Source: Mucilaginibacter gracilis (lineage in GTDB: Bacteria; Bacteroidota; Bacteroidia; Sphingobacteriales; Sphingobacteriaceae). Taken from it: 64,000 nucleotides of DNA. The translations under genes were made by a program, and so were the position numbers. Positions 1 to 10,434 of the stretch are shown in pieces. Below the pieces are notes generated by a model, which saw only the letters and a program-made list of their open reading frames with translations, ran no database searches and was not told where the DNA came from. The DNA is taken from positions 1,364,001-1,428,000 of the forward strand of contig NZ_RBKU01000001.1 of assembly GCF_003633615.1 (NCBI RefSeq). Direction: 5' to 3'. Numbering within the stretch: the first letter of the stretch is position 1; each line of letters starts with the position of its first letter.

Positions 1-25
1 TAAGAAGATTTTTAAATCAGACAGT

Positions 26-1219
26 TTATTCTTGATAAAGCGTGTACTTAATACCCATTTCTAAACCTCGCATTTCGGCAAGGCCTTTCAAACGGCCAAT
101 GGCCGAATACCCGGGATAAGTATCGTAATTAAAATCATCCAATATTTTGTGGCCATGGTCCGGGCGCATCGGTATCGCTACATCATCCCTGGCGACATCA
201 AACCGTTTCTTTTGTTCTACAACAATGTTCTTCATTACGTTATATATATCTGTGCTTCACCTAAATGGTCAGCTTCGTAAAAACCGCCATCGGGCTCACG
301 CTGTACATTGCGCAGGTGAATAAAGTGGATGTTCTCCCCTAGCCGGCTCACAATACCAGGCAAATCATTATCCGCACGGGCACCTAACGATCCGGTGCAT
401 AATGTTATCCCGTTTGATGGTGAAGGGCAATAATTAAGCAGATCGCTAAGGTCCTGCTCAGTCGATACTACACGGGGCAAACCCAAAATAGGGAAAGGCG
501 GATCATCAGGATGAATACACATTTTAATACCTGCCTTCTCTGCTTCAGGTACAATAGCCTGTAAAAAATCAGCCAAGTTCTGTTTCAGCTTAGCGGCATT
601 GGTTTCGGCGTAACGCGCCAAATGTTCCTTAAATTCGGCGATAGTAAATACTTCATCCATACATGGTAACCGGCCATAATAGTATTGGTGAGATAGTTTT
701 TTCGTCAGCAGTAATGCTTTCCAAAAAAGCCCTGGCCTCATGCTTTTGCTGTGTTGTAAAATCGTTTTCGGCACCTTCACGCTTTAAAATATAAAGATCA
801 AAAGCGGCAACCGCCGGGGCATGATAACGCAGCGCCGAAGCATTATTTGTCAACCTGTAATCAAGGTTGGTGCGTGACCAATCCAGCACGGGCATAAAAT
901 TATAGCAAACGGTTTTCAAACCGGCTTTACCCAAATTTTTTAAGCTGTTAATGTATTTTGCCAGATATTCATCGCGTTCAATACTCGCAGTTTTTTTGCT
1001 TTCGTGGATATTTAAGCTCTCCACTACCGACCAGCTTAAGCCCGCTTTGGCGATAGTTCGCTTGCGCAGATCGATCTCTTCTATGCCCCACACCTCACCT
1101 GCAGGTATATGATGCAGAGCCGTTACAATACCCGTCGCGCCCGTTTGCCGGATGTCCGCCGATAAGACTGGATCGTTAGGACCGAACCAGCGAAAGGTTT
1201 GTTCTAAATTGCTGAACAT
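26..1219 (-). pseudogene. uxuA: Mannonate dehydratase, frameshifted
   Basis: UxuA dehydrates D-mannonate to 2-keto-3-deoxygluconate in glucuronate breakdown. The protein is readable only in pieces. The N-terminal part (from 1219) starts MFSNLEQTFRWFGPNDPV and runs to about 700. The middle part (MDEVFTIAEF, then CIHPDDPP and HFIHLRN) is in another frame. The C-terminus (MRPDHGHKILDD, AIGRLKGLAEMRGLEMG) is in a third. Near 665-710 two single-base losses explain the first switch. Near 240-246 one extra AT in an ATATATATA run explains the second. Correcting these gives the usual ~390-aa family length. It lies 17 bp behind the GH39 gene and was presumably co-transcribed with it. I infer a decayed gene; clustered sequencing errors are the alternative, though most other genes here are clean. 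Confidence 0.8.
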
Positions 1220-1236
1220 AGTTAGTTATTTAGATC

Positions 1237-2799
1237 TTAATTTTTTAATCGCTGTAAGGTAACAAGATAAACATCATTTTCCCGCATAGGCAACTCCGCC
1301 TTAAATGAACCGGTTATTGCTACATTAATTTTCGAGGTGATAATTGGCGCACCACTATTTTTTTGATTAATAGCCGCCACCTGCCCTTTGCTTAACTGGC
1401 TTGGCAACTGCATATCAAAATAGGTACTATAAGCATCGTTAATGCGATAACCCACCTTATATACATCTAACTGATATTGACCGCGGGCAAGGTGCGAAAC
1501 ATTTATTTTAACCGGTTCAATACCTTTTGATGGGTTATCTCGCTTATAGTAAATTTGGTCGTTAACTGAATCACCCGGATGGGTGATGGTAAAATCCCAC
1601 ATTAAAATCTGCACATCACCGTTCGCACTTTTACAGGCAATAGCGCTTGTATCTTTGCTTTTTAATTCAATGTTGCCTAGCTTGTTTAAAAACTGATAGG
1701 CATAAAATGCCGGTTTCTTAATATTCTGATAATTGAGTAAACCGAAACCGCCGTGAAAAGGTGTACTTCGCGGGCCAAGCTCTTCAAAAATATCCGTGAA
1801 CGTCCAGTAAGACATGGAATTAACATACTTCGAAGCGTGCTTAATTTTGTCCAGAATATAAGCGGCCTGGTAATAAGTATCATGTATTGGGTCGGTTGGA
1901 GTGTACGACGAACTCCACTCCGTATAATGCAGCTCCAGATTTGGCATGACCGAAGCCTGGATTAGTTTCTTAGTATTGATCATGCTTCCATAAACAGCCG
2001 CTTTGTTTTGGCTCACGATTACACCAATATCTCCGCTTTGATCTAAAAAGCCTTGCTTAACACCATAATCATGTGTACTTATAAAATCTATTGGAGTTTT
2101 GCTATCCGCGCAAAAATTAATCATCTCTATTATCCAGGCATTACCTGCGGTAGCGGGGCCGCCAACACGGTAATCATTTGATATAGCTTTTATAGCTGTT
2201 GCTGTTCGCTGATAAAGCTTGAAATAATCCGGCTGATCGCCACTAAAGAATAAATTTTTTAAGTTAGGCTCATTCCACACCTCAAAATACCAGCTTGCTA
2301 CTTCGGTATGTCCGTACCGCTCTGTCCAATGTTCAATCAATTTTTTTATCAGTCCATCCCATTTATAGTAATCTTTAGGTGGAGTTATATTCCCCTTCCA
2401 CCAAAAAACGGTCTGTTTGCCACTTGCTAAACCGGCTGGCATAAAGCCTAGTTCAACAAATGGCTTCATCCTGATACTCAATAAATAATCAAATAGCTCA
2501 TCGATATACTGCCAATTGTATATAGCACTGCCCTGTTTATCTTCGGTATAAACGCCCATATCATCGCCTAATAAACCATGAAAACGGATGTATTCAAAAC
2601 CACATTCTTCTTTAATATACTTTAACTGCCTTTGCCAATCAGCACGCAAGCCTTCAGTAGCCCGTCCGGCTCCAACACATTGGCGATAGCTGTGATTTAA
2701 CACACCTTTAGTTTTCGCGATGTCTACATATATTAACCGGGGCTAGGCCTTGACCGTTATAAGAATTGTAAACAACACCACACTTAATATATATCGCAT
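1237..2799 (-). pseudogene. GH39 family beta-xylosidase with premature stop after signal peptide
   Basis: Family 39 glycoside hydrolases release xylose from xylo-oligosaccharides with retention. Visible hallmarks are CVGAGRA, RADWQRQLKYI, RFHGLLGDDM, the acid/base region FEVWNEPN and the nucleophile region LHYTEWSS, then a C-terminal beta-sandwich. The open frame could start at GTG 2703 (488 aa), but that cuts the conserved first strand. In the same frame upstream lie ATG 2799 and an 18-residue signal peptide, MRYILSVVLFTILITVKA, followed directly by TAG (2745-2743) and then IYVDIAKTKGVLNHSYRQCV, which looks like mature enzyme. A single nonsense change therefore separates export signal from enzyme. 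Any product from GTG would be cytoplasmic. It heads the operon with uxuA and diverges from the LacI gene. Confidence 0.78.
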
Positions 2800-2983
2800 C
2801 TGTAATCTAATCTTTCGCTGTTATAGGAATACAAATTGTTTTTTCGCAGGATAGTATCACGAATAATAAATTAAATTTTATTCATAATTTTAAGCTGTTA
2901 ACCTAATTTAGATAATATACAAGGAAATTATGCTAAAAATCGTCATCCGTTCACGGGTGTGAAATTAAAAACAATAATTGGTA

Positions 2984-3001
2984 ATTGCAATCGATTACAA
3001 T
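2984..3001. promoter_or_regulatory. LacI-family operator
   Basis: ATTGCAATCGATTACAAT is an 18-bp palindrome with one mismatched pair. Its core (2986-2999) fits the LacI-family consensus TGNAANCGNTTNCA exactly. It lies between the divergent GH39 gene (start 2799) and the LacI gene (start 3177), so it could control both. A second, weaker site, TGAAATCGATTAAG at 3148-3161, keeps the left half and centre and sits just before the regulator start. An AATCGAT core also occurs at 3086-3092. The sites are seen; binding is inferred. Confidence 0.65.
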
Positions 3002-3176
3002 AAATTTAAAGATTATTCATCAAGGCAAGCAAAACCTCGCACCAAACAGAAATGGCTCCAAATAATCAATTAATGGCAATTGTCAAATCGATCATTTCTA
3101 TAATTATTAAATCAGTCAATCACAATTCAGAAATTTTACCTGATATTTGAAATCGATTAAGTACAGAAATTAGCAG

Positions 3177-4214
3177 GTGAAAAATAGCAAAAGTGTAGTT
3201 ACTATTTATGACATAGCCAAAAAGTTAAATGTTTCGGCAGCTACTGTAAGCAGGAGCCTTAATGATTTTCCAGGTGTTAATAAAAGCACAAAAAAGAAAA
3301 TTGTAGATACTGCGCGCGAAATGGGTTACAGCTCTAATGCTTTTGCTGCCAATCTGCGCACTAAGCGCAGCAACACAATCGGAGTTATTGTGCCTAGGCT
3401 GAACAGTAGCTTCATGTCGGATGTGATTGCCGGTATCGAGAAGGTGGCTAATAATAGCAACTTCAATCTCATCATCAGCCAATCTCTTGAAACTATGAAA
3501 AAGGAAAACAACAACATCCAAACCATGTTTAACAATAGAGTTGATGGCTTACTGGTTTCACTGGCTTACGACACCACCAATATCGATCATTTCGAAAATT
3601 TCATCAAACGCGATATTCCTGTTATATTTTTTGATCGCATTTACGAACATAAAAGCTGTCCCAACATCCATATCAACAATTTTCAAGCCGGTTACGATAT
3701 AACCGAACACTTAATAAAACAGGGCTGTAAAAAAATAATACATATTACTGCAACAGGGGTCCAAAATGTCTACCAAGAACGCTTTAGAGGTTACAAGTCT
3801 GCCTTGAGCAATTACGGAATTGGCTTTTCCGATGATATGCTCATCATCAACAATCTGAGCGCGGACTCTGGTACCGAAGCGGCTAAACAAATATTGCAAT
3901 TACCAATATTGCCCGATGGCATTTTTTCGGCGAATGATGTATGCGCCATCAACTGCATTATGGCCCTCAAAAATGCAGGGCTTAAAGTACCGCAGGACAT
4001 TGCCGTTGCAGGTTTTAATAACGATCCATCCTGTCGTATTATTGACCCTAATTTAACTACGATTGATTACCGGGGTTACGAAATGGGCGAAGTTGCGGCT
4101 AATTTGCTCATCAACCATTTAACTAACAATTACGATATACAATTGACGCATAGCCTGGTACTAAGGCACGAACTGATCATCAGGGAATCTTCCCTTAAAA
4201 CAGGCAGGTTTTAA
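3177..4214 (+). CDS. LacI-family transcriptional regulator
   Basis: 345 aa, the usual LacI/GalR length. The N-terminal helix-turn-helix is clear: TIYDIAKKLNVSAATVSRSL, then the hinge region SNAFAANLRTKRSNTIGVIVP. The rest is a periplasmic-binding-protein-like effector domain (FDRIYEHKSCPNIHINNFQAGYDITEHL region; GIFSANDVCAINCIMALK near the C-terminus; closing VAGFNNDP). The start is GTG at 3177; no better ATG lies upstream in frame. It is divergent from GH39-uxuA and 27 bp before the SDR gene, with a LacI-type palindrome in the shared promoter region. It probably represses the module until a uronate or xylan-derived sugar acid binds; the effector itself cannot be read from the sequence. Confidence 0.92.
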   Translation: MKNSKSVVTIYDIAKKLNVSAATVSRSLNDFPGVNKSTKKKIVDTAREMGYSSNAFAANLRTKRSNTIGVIVPRLNSSFMSDVIAGIEKVANNSNFNLIISQSLETMKKENNNIQTMFNNRVDGLLVSLAYDTTNIDHFENFIKRDIPVIFFDRIYEHKSCPNIHINNFQAGYDITEHLIKQGCKKIIHITATGVQNVYQERFRGYKSALSNYGIGFSDDMLIINNLSADSGTEAAKQILQLPILPDGIFSANDVCAINCIMALKNAGLKVPQDIAVAGFNNDPSCRIIDPNLTTIDYRGYEMGEVAANLLINHLTNNYDIQLTHSLVLRHELIIRESSLKTGRF

Positions 4215-4241
4215 TAACGATTATAATAACAATATTGAACC

Positions 4242-4982
4242 ATGACATCTAAAATTGCAATAGTAACGGGCGGTGCATCTGGCTTGGGCTTGGCCATTAC
4301 AAAAAGGTTTATCGCGAGCGGTATAAAAACTATTATGATAGGCAGAACCGAAGAAAATCTAAAAATCATGGCCGCTGAATTAGGTTCGCTATGTACCTAT
4401 AAGGTTATGAATATGGATAATCAGGCAGGCATTCCCGCGTTGATCGCCGAAATTGAAAACGAGTATTCGCAGATTGATATCCTGGTCAATAATGCCGGCA
4501 TTAACCTTAAAAAGGATTTCACAGAGGTTTCAGACGACGAGTTTCAACGCGTTGTTCAAACTAATCTGAACTCGGTTTTTACCATTAGCCGTGAAGTTAC
4601 CAAATGCATGCTGGCTAAAGGCGGGGGCTGTATTATCAATATAAGTTCAATGGCTGCACATTATGGCATCCCGTATGTGATTGCCTATACTGCCGCCAAG
4701 ACCGGAATTGAAGGCATGACGAAAGCCATGGCTGTTGAATTATCTCCAAAAGGTATCCGGGTAAACTGCGTGGCTCCTGGCTTTATCAAAACCAATATGT
4801 CGTCTAAAGCATTGGATAGCGATCCCGAGCGCAAACAAAAAGTGATGTCGCGCACGCCGATGGGTAAATTAGGTGAACCTTTCGATATTGCCGAAGCGGT
4901 ATACTTTCTATCATCTGATGGAGCCAAGTACATTACCGGCGTAATACTGCCCGTTGACGGCGGTAATTCAATAGGGTTTTAA
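4242..4982 (+). CDS. SDR-family oxidoreductase (sugar-acid dehydrogenase candidate)
   Basis: 246 aa classical short-chain dehydrogenase/reductase. The nucleotide-binding motif is TGGASGLG near residue 9, NNAG follows at about 85, the catalytic Ser lies in INISSMA and the Tyr-Lys pair in YTAAK. The end GVILPVDGGNS is typical of the KduD/gluconate 5-dehydrogenase/fructuronate-reductase-like branch. Being next to uxuA and the LacI regulator, it may reduce fructuronate to mannonate or oxidise a related keto-sugar acid; the substrate is inference. It is intact, unlike uxuA and the GH39 gene. Confidence 0.88.
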   Translation: MTSKIAIVTGGASGLGLAITKRFIASGIKTIMIGRTEENLKIMAAELGSLCTYKVMNMDNQAGIPALIAEIENEYSQIDILVNNAGINLKKDFTEVSDDEFQRVVQTNLNSVFTISREVTKCMLAKGGGCIINISSMAAHYGIPYVIAYTAAKTGIEGMTKAMAVELSPKGIRVNCVAPGFIKTNMSSKALDSDPERKQKVMSRTPMGKLGEPFDIAEAVYFLSSDGAKYITGVILPVDGGNSIGF

Positions 4983-5471
4983 AATCTGAATTAATAGCTC
5001 CGGTTAAACCGGATCGGTCTGTGAGTTGAGACTGAAAATCGAGGTAAAAATTTCATGCTAAGAAGCTATATATGCCTTATTTTCTTATTAAACTCGTCAA
5101 AAAAACAAATTGTACGGAGTTTATACAAAAATATTGATGGTAGATTCGCCTGCTTTTCAAGATCATTTGTCCTTTATTTACTTGACTTATTTGGAAAATG
5201 GAAAGAACGAAATCCATGTCGTGATCTTAAATCGCACCTTTTGAATTTACAAAGTCAGACAACTCGCCTATTTAAATTTTTCAATTTAGAACCGCAACGA
5301 ATTTAAACAAAAACTAAGCTTGATAAGTTTACCTGCTATTTAACAAATGACAAATTTTCCTGCTCACCCTAAAAAATTTGAAGCTGAAGCTTAATGGTGG
5401 TGCTTTTTAGAAGAGATGATGGTTGCTTTACCTTACGGATTAAAGCACCGCCTAAATTATCACATTAGGTT
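4983..5471. other. Intergenic region, no supported gene
   Basis: About 490 bp between the SDR gene and the first minus-strand gene of the mobile region. A short inverted repeat TCCGGTTAAACCGGA lies just after the SDR stop but has no T-run, so I do not call a terminator. An 83-codon frame at 5055-5306 has low-complexity Lys/Leu/Phe-rich composition and no recognisable motif. No tRNA-Pro fragment matching the attachment site at 35.53 kb is present. Confidence 0.5.
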
Positions 5472-5912
5472 TCAAAGGAATTGGTGCAAGTAACTGGCAA
5501 TGGTTAGAGCTAAGTCGGTTCTAAAATTCTCAAGGTCCGTACCCTCGCTTAAATTCTCAATAGTAAAACGGGATTGACTACAGAATATTGTCAGATCGAT
5601 TAAAATATTTAGCCGCACTACGGGGTCCTGCTCGGTTAACTTTTGGTGGAAACGCGGAAATTGATGCTCAATAACTGACTTAACCTGTATAAAGGGAGAA
5701 AAAGCTTTGCGATCAAACAGAATAGCGTTGATCCGCTCTTCATTTCCAAGGTAACAAGAACCGCTGTCATTCATCAAATCGACAATTTCAGATAACACTG
5801 CTGAGTTGGTAGTTATAAAATCGTCCCAGCTGTCTCTTTCCCAGACGCGGGTCAAATGAGGAAAATATTCCAGGAGGTGACTTTGAAGCCGCTGTAATAA
5901 TTCGTTATCCAT
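5472..5912 (-). CDS. Hypothetical protein downstream of the coupling protein
   Basis: 146 aa, acidic, mostly helical by appearance, no signal peptide or membrane segment. I do not recognise a family. It starts with ATG 5912, 10 bp after the stop of the conjugation coupling-protein gene and on the same strand, so it was probably the last gene of that transfer operon. Conserved-looking patches are VWERDSWDDFIT and SPFIQVKSVIEHQFPRFHQ. Confidence 0.6.
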   Translation of the reverse strand: MDNELLQRLQSHLLEYFPHLTRVWERDSWDDFITTNSAVLSEIVDLMNDSGSCYLGNEERINAILFDRKAFSPFIQVKSVIEHQFPRFHQKLTEQDPVVRLNILIDLTIFCSQSRFTIENLSEGTDLENFRTDLALTIASYLHQFL

Positions 5913-5922
5913 AGTTGAGCTT

Positions 5923-8074
5923 TCAAGACGTTAGGGATTCAGGGTCGATCTGGAATGCTGCTAGGGCCTCTTCCTTTGCCTTTTTTTCATTATTCAGCTC
6001 AACCAGCTTAAGCTGAAAAGCCTGTTGGATGACCTCAACCTGGGGAAGCAATTTAGCCCTGAAATTCCGGAGCATTTCCATCCGGATGAAAAGAGCAGGC
6101 TGCCTGGTCTTGATCTCCTTTTTGAGCATGGCCAGCCAGTATTCTGTTTCAACGATCTCCTCCATTTCACGGGTTACTTTCAGCATATGGCTGTTCAATT
6201 TCTCTTTCATCGCCAGCAGGTCATTCTCTTCACTTGAATCATCAAATACCGTAACCTTCGGTAACTTGTGGCAGTATCCCGGATCTTTATCAACTATGAA
6301 TTTGGTCGCGAAGATCTTTTCATCGGGCTTTTCATCTTTGGTAGCGAGTGTTGCGCTTTTATTCCCGGTTTCGGTAACCTTCCCGACAAATTCGCCCTGG
6401 TTCAGGTTCATTATCCTATTGGTCGGCATCAAGTCTTCCATTTGCGCAGATATGGATTGCGAGGTATCATTACGGCTATAGGTCGATGAAACTTTTTTCA
6501 TGTGCCGTCTACCAAAAATGGCAGAAGCGTACTTGGCTGTGTTTTCATCTGCAACCTCCCCTACAAAGACTGTCCCTAAGCCCGCTTTTAAGACGCGTGC
6601 TTCATCTTTGCCATAATCCCTATCTAACTTGGCCATAATCCTGCATGGCCAGCACCGTGGCGATCTTATTGCTTCTGCCCGTATTCGGCAGGTTATCCAG
6701 TTTGGGAATAAAGATCGTCGGCACCTCATCTACGCAGAAGAGGCAGGGCAATTTACCCTTCTGATTGATCTTACCGGAAATCATAGAGGCATATAAGGAA
6801 AGCGCCGGTGCGAAAACCTGTTTGTACTGATCATCATTCCCCACGACCACCACCTTCGGATCCGCCGGGTTGTTGATATCCAGATCAAAGTCGCTTTCCG
6901 TCATGACCCAGAACATCTCTTTGATATTCAATTTACCGACTGAATTTTGCAGTGTGGCCATCACCCCTGCTAACTGCTCCATTGCCCCCTTTTGCAAAGC
7001 TTCATTGATAGGGGCGGCGGCGGCTTTAACTTCATAGTCGTCCATGAGGATGGGTACGATCCGTTCCGTTAACTGGGTCGCGAAAACCACCGCATGAGGC
7101 AGGCTGCATACATTTTTACCGGTAAGGTCCTGGTACTTTTTCAGCCACCAGATCATCGCGGCGAAGGTGATAATGGCGCTGTCTTCAAAAAAACCTCTTT
7201 TCTGTATCCAGCTGCGGTTAAGGTTGAATAGTACGGTCGTAGATACTTCATCGCTCAAAGCTTTATTGTTCAGATTTTGGGCACGAATCGGGTTACACCG
7301 GTGTGAGTAGCGGACGTCAAGGAAATTGATATAAAACATTTTGGGCACGGTTTTGATCCCCTGTTCCCTGGCTTTGCGTAATAACACATTGTAGGTGAAG
7401 TCCCCCAGGGTAGAAAATTTGAAATCATAAACGAAAGCTGTAAAATTTTTGAGCAAAAGCTGCTCGATGATGGGCTCGATCAGGGTATAGCTTTTCCCGG
7501 CGCCCGGACCTCCCACAATACTGATCCCCCTGAAGGGGTTCAAAACGTTGACATAACCATGAACGGTCTTCCAGTTGACCGACGTGGCGGTTTCTACCAG
7601 CTTTTTATTTTGGTTGAACTCGTATCCTTCGATCTCTCCAAGCTGCCGTTTGATATCAAGTAAGGCGAACGGGAATATAAAAACAGCAGCCAGGTAAGCT
7701 ACATCGATCAGGATCAGGTGCAAAGGACGGGAGGCTATTTCGTAAACATTTCTGACCAGTAAGATATAAGCCATGGAAATGCAGGCCATGATATACGGTG
7801 CATAGCTTTTTTTATCGGGGATACCGGTAACGGTAACCACGTAGGCCATCGCACCACATACCGCTAAAAAAAGGCCCCTGAAATAAAGGCCCCCTTTCAT
7901 CCAGAACTTTGGTTTGGAAAAGATAAAAATCAGCATCCGGGAGATGGTTCCATCCCCCGGGCTGTAATGGTTAAGAAGATGGTAATTAAACAATATGGCT
8001 TCCCCGGCGATCAAAACCAGTGAAATAGCAAGTACCATCAGGATCAGAAAATCAGGTTTCTTATTATCGTTCAT
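5923..8074 (-). pseudogene. Type IV coupling protein (TraG/VirD4-like), frameshifted
   Basis: Coupling proteins are inner-membrane ATPases that hand relaxase-bound DNA to the conjugation channel. The N-terminal part (8074 to about 6625) has several membrane segments in its first ~140 residues. It also has Walker A in GGPGAGKSYTLIEP, and Walker B-like LPCLFCVDEVPTIF followed by LPNTGRSNKIATVLAMQDYGQ. There the frame breaks: one extra base in CAAGTTAGATAGG near 6622-6632 creates TAG. The next frame continues with LDRDYGKDEARVLKAGLGTVFVGEVAD, as expected for the family, and ends with a coiled-coil-like tail. Repaired length is about 716 aa. Start ATG 8074 lies 15 bp after the upstream gene. If the insertion is real, this copy cannot support transfer. 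Confidence 0.82.
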
Positions 8075-8089
8075 ACGATAGCCTATCTC

Positions 8090-8752
8090 CTACCTGCCCC
8101 TGCGTGTACGTGGAGCATCCTCTTCCGTAACCGCATCATTTTTCGTTTCTTTTTTGGCCTTTTCTGTTTTTTCGGAATGACTATCCGTAGAGATCTCGGT
8201 AAAGCTTTCGCCGTCGGATTTTTTTGTTGTAGCAGATACTACATTTTCCTTTTGCTCCGCCGGTTCCTGGGTCACCTCCTCCTTTTGTTTCCGTTCAGCC
8301 ACTTTGATCTGTACGAAACTGCTATCCATGTCTTTGACCATCGCAGAAGGATCGAGCCTGACCTCGCCTTTATACTTTTTGTCGCTGTTGGTCGCTGTCA
8401 GGATCAGATCAAGAGTGGCGCCGTTCATCAGCGCGGTTTGCTGTTTTTCAGAAAGCTCATTACCACGGATCTTCCCCAGCTTGATCTTGTTCGCATCCAC
8501 GAACACCAGGGTATTGGTCTGGTTATCCGGGAAGATGTAAACCTTGTCAATCGACTTACCACCTTCGGTCTCCAGCTTGTCTTTATAGACCCAGCGGTAT
8601 TCGCTGGAGATCTTGTCATTGAGCAAGCGGTCCTTTTCCTTATCGGTCAGCTGATCCAGTATGGCCGGTGCGACAAAAAGCTCCTCCCTTTTTTCCGTGA
8701 TCTTGACATGCAGGTTATCTTCTTTGCGATATAAACTCGCCCTGCCGGTCAC
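8090..8752 (-). CDS. DUF3945/DUF4099-like conjugative-element protein, probably 5'-truncated
   Basis: 220 aa from GTG 8752. Two repeated modules of the kind LTDKEKDRLLNDKISSEYRW and LSEKQQTALMNGATLDL resemble the C-terminal part of DUF3945-type proteins of Bacteroidetes conjugative elements (recognition by pattern only). The last ~60 residues are charged, low-complexity Lys/Glu/Thr/Ser and end in RRGR. The same frame stays open upstream of GTG ([14 protein letters not shown]), with family-like sequence, until a TAA inside the 3' end of the ATPase gene. The true N-terminus therefore seems to have been lost when the ATPase gene was placed there. It sits 15 bp before the coupling-protein gene. 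Confidence 0.6.
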   Translation of the reverse strand: MTGRASLYRKEDNLHVKITEKREELFVAPAILDQLTDKEKDRLLNDKISSEYRWVYKDKLETEGGKSIDKVYIFPDNQTNTLVFVDANKIKLGKIRGNELSEKQQTALMNGATLDLILTATNSDKKYKGEVRLDPSAMVKDMDSSFVQIKVAERKQKEEVTQEPAEQKENVVSATTKKSDGESFTEISTDSHSEKTEKAKKETKNDAVTEEDAPRTRRGR

Positions 8753-8789
8753 TTCCCGAAACCCGCTTTCAGCATGCTGGTCGTTAAAT

Positions 8790-9976
<1,187 letters not shown>

Positions 9977-10090
9977 AAAATTAACATATTGGTTTCGGAT
10001 TAACAAGTACCACGAAGATATTTTGATGAAATGACCCGAATCCCGATAGGAGTCTTTAAATTAGCACCAGCAAAGGCCAGAGGCCTTTAT

Positions 10091-10137
10091 AACGCTCTCC
10101 TGTGTTTTGGGACAGGAGGGCGTTTCTATTTTTTTAT
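10091..10137. terminator. Rho-independent terminator
   Basis: AACGCTCTCCTGT, a short GTTTTGGG-like loop and ACAGGAGGGCGTT form a 13-bp stem with one G-T pair, followed by TCTATTTTTTTATT. The T-run is on the plus strand, although no plus-strand gene ends just upstream. Confidence 0.65.
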
Positions 10138-10434
10138 TCCGTTAGCAGCAAATAAATATACGCCGCCAACAGGATCAGTTTCCCAGCTATCTTTCTCGTT
10201 AGCATGAGATGAACGTCTGCTTCCGTTTCAATAATGAGGACTTTTACGATTGAAGGCGCCCCGCTTCTCCGTCCAATAAAAAGCCCCGTGTATGCTATTA
10301 AGCTAATATGTCAATGAATTAAAACAATACGACCTGAATAGAAGGCGTTTATCCCGCTTCAAGATAGTCTAAACCCGCTTTAAAGGCAGGAATGCCGATT
10401 TTGCGATCGCGGCTCTATTGTTGTATGACTTATA
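10138..10434. other. Intergenic region with possible receiver-domain relic
   Basis: On the minus strand, about 10256-10134 reads KVLIIETEADVHLMLTRKI followed by a hydrophobic tail and a stop. The first 20 residues look like the start of a response-regulator receiver domain; the rest does not. It may be a small relic, or chance. Nothing else recognised before the GTG of the next gene. Confidence 0.3.

Noticed and set aside
4998..5012. Terminator after the SDR gene
   Set aside because: TCCGGTTAAACCGGA can pair, but no T-run follows.
5055..5306. 83-codon plus-strand frame
   Set aside because: No motif, no conserved context, AT-rich low-complexity composition; likely chance.
8177..8734. 185-codon plus-strand frame opposite the DUF3945-like gene
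   Set aside because: Antisense to a gene with clear family features; the translation has no recognisable domain.
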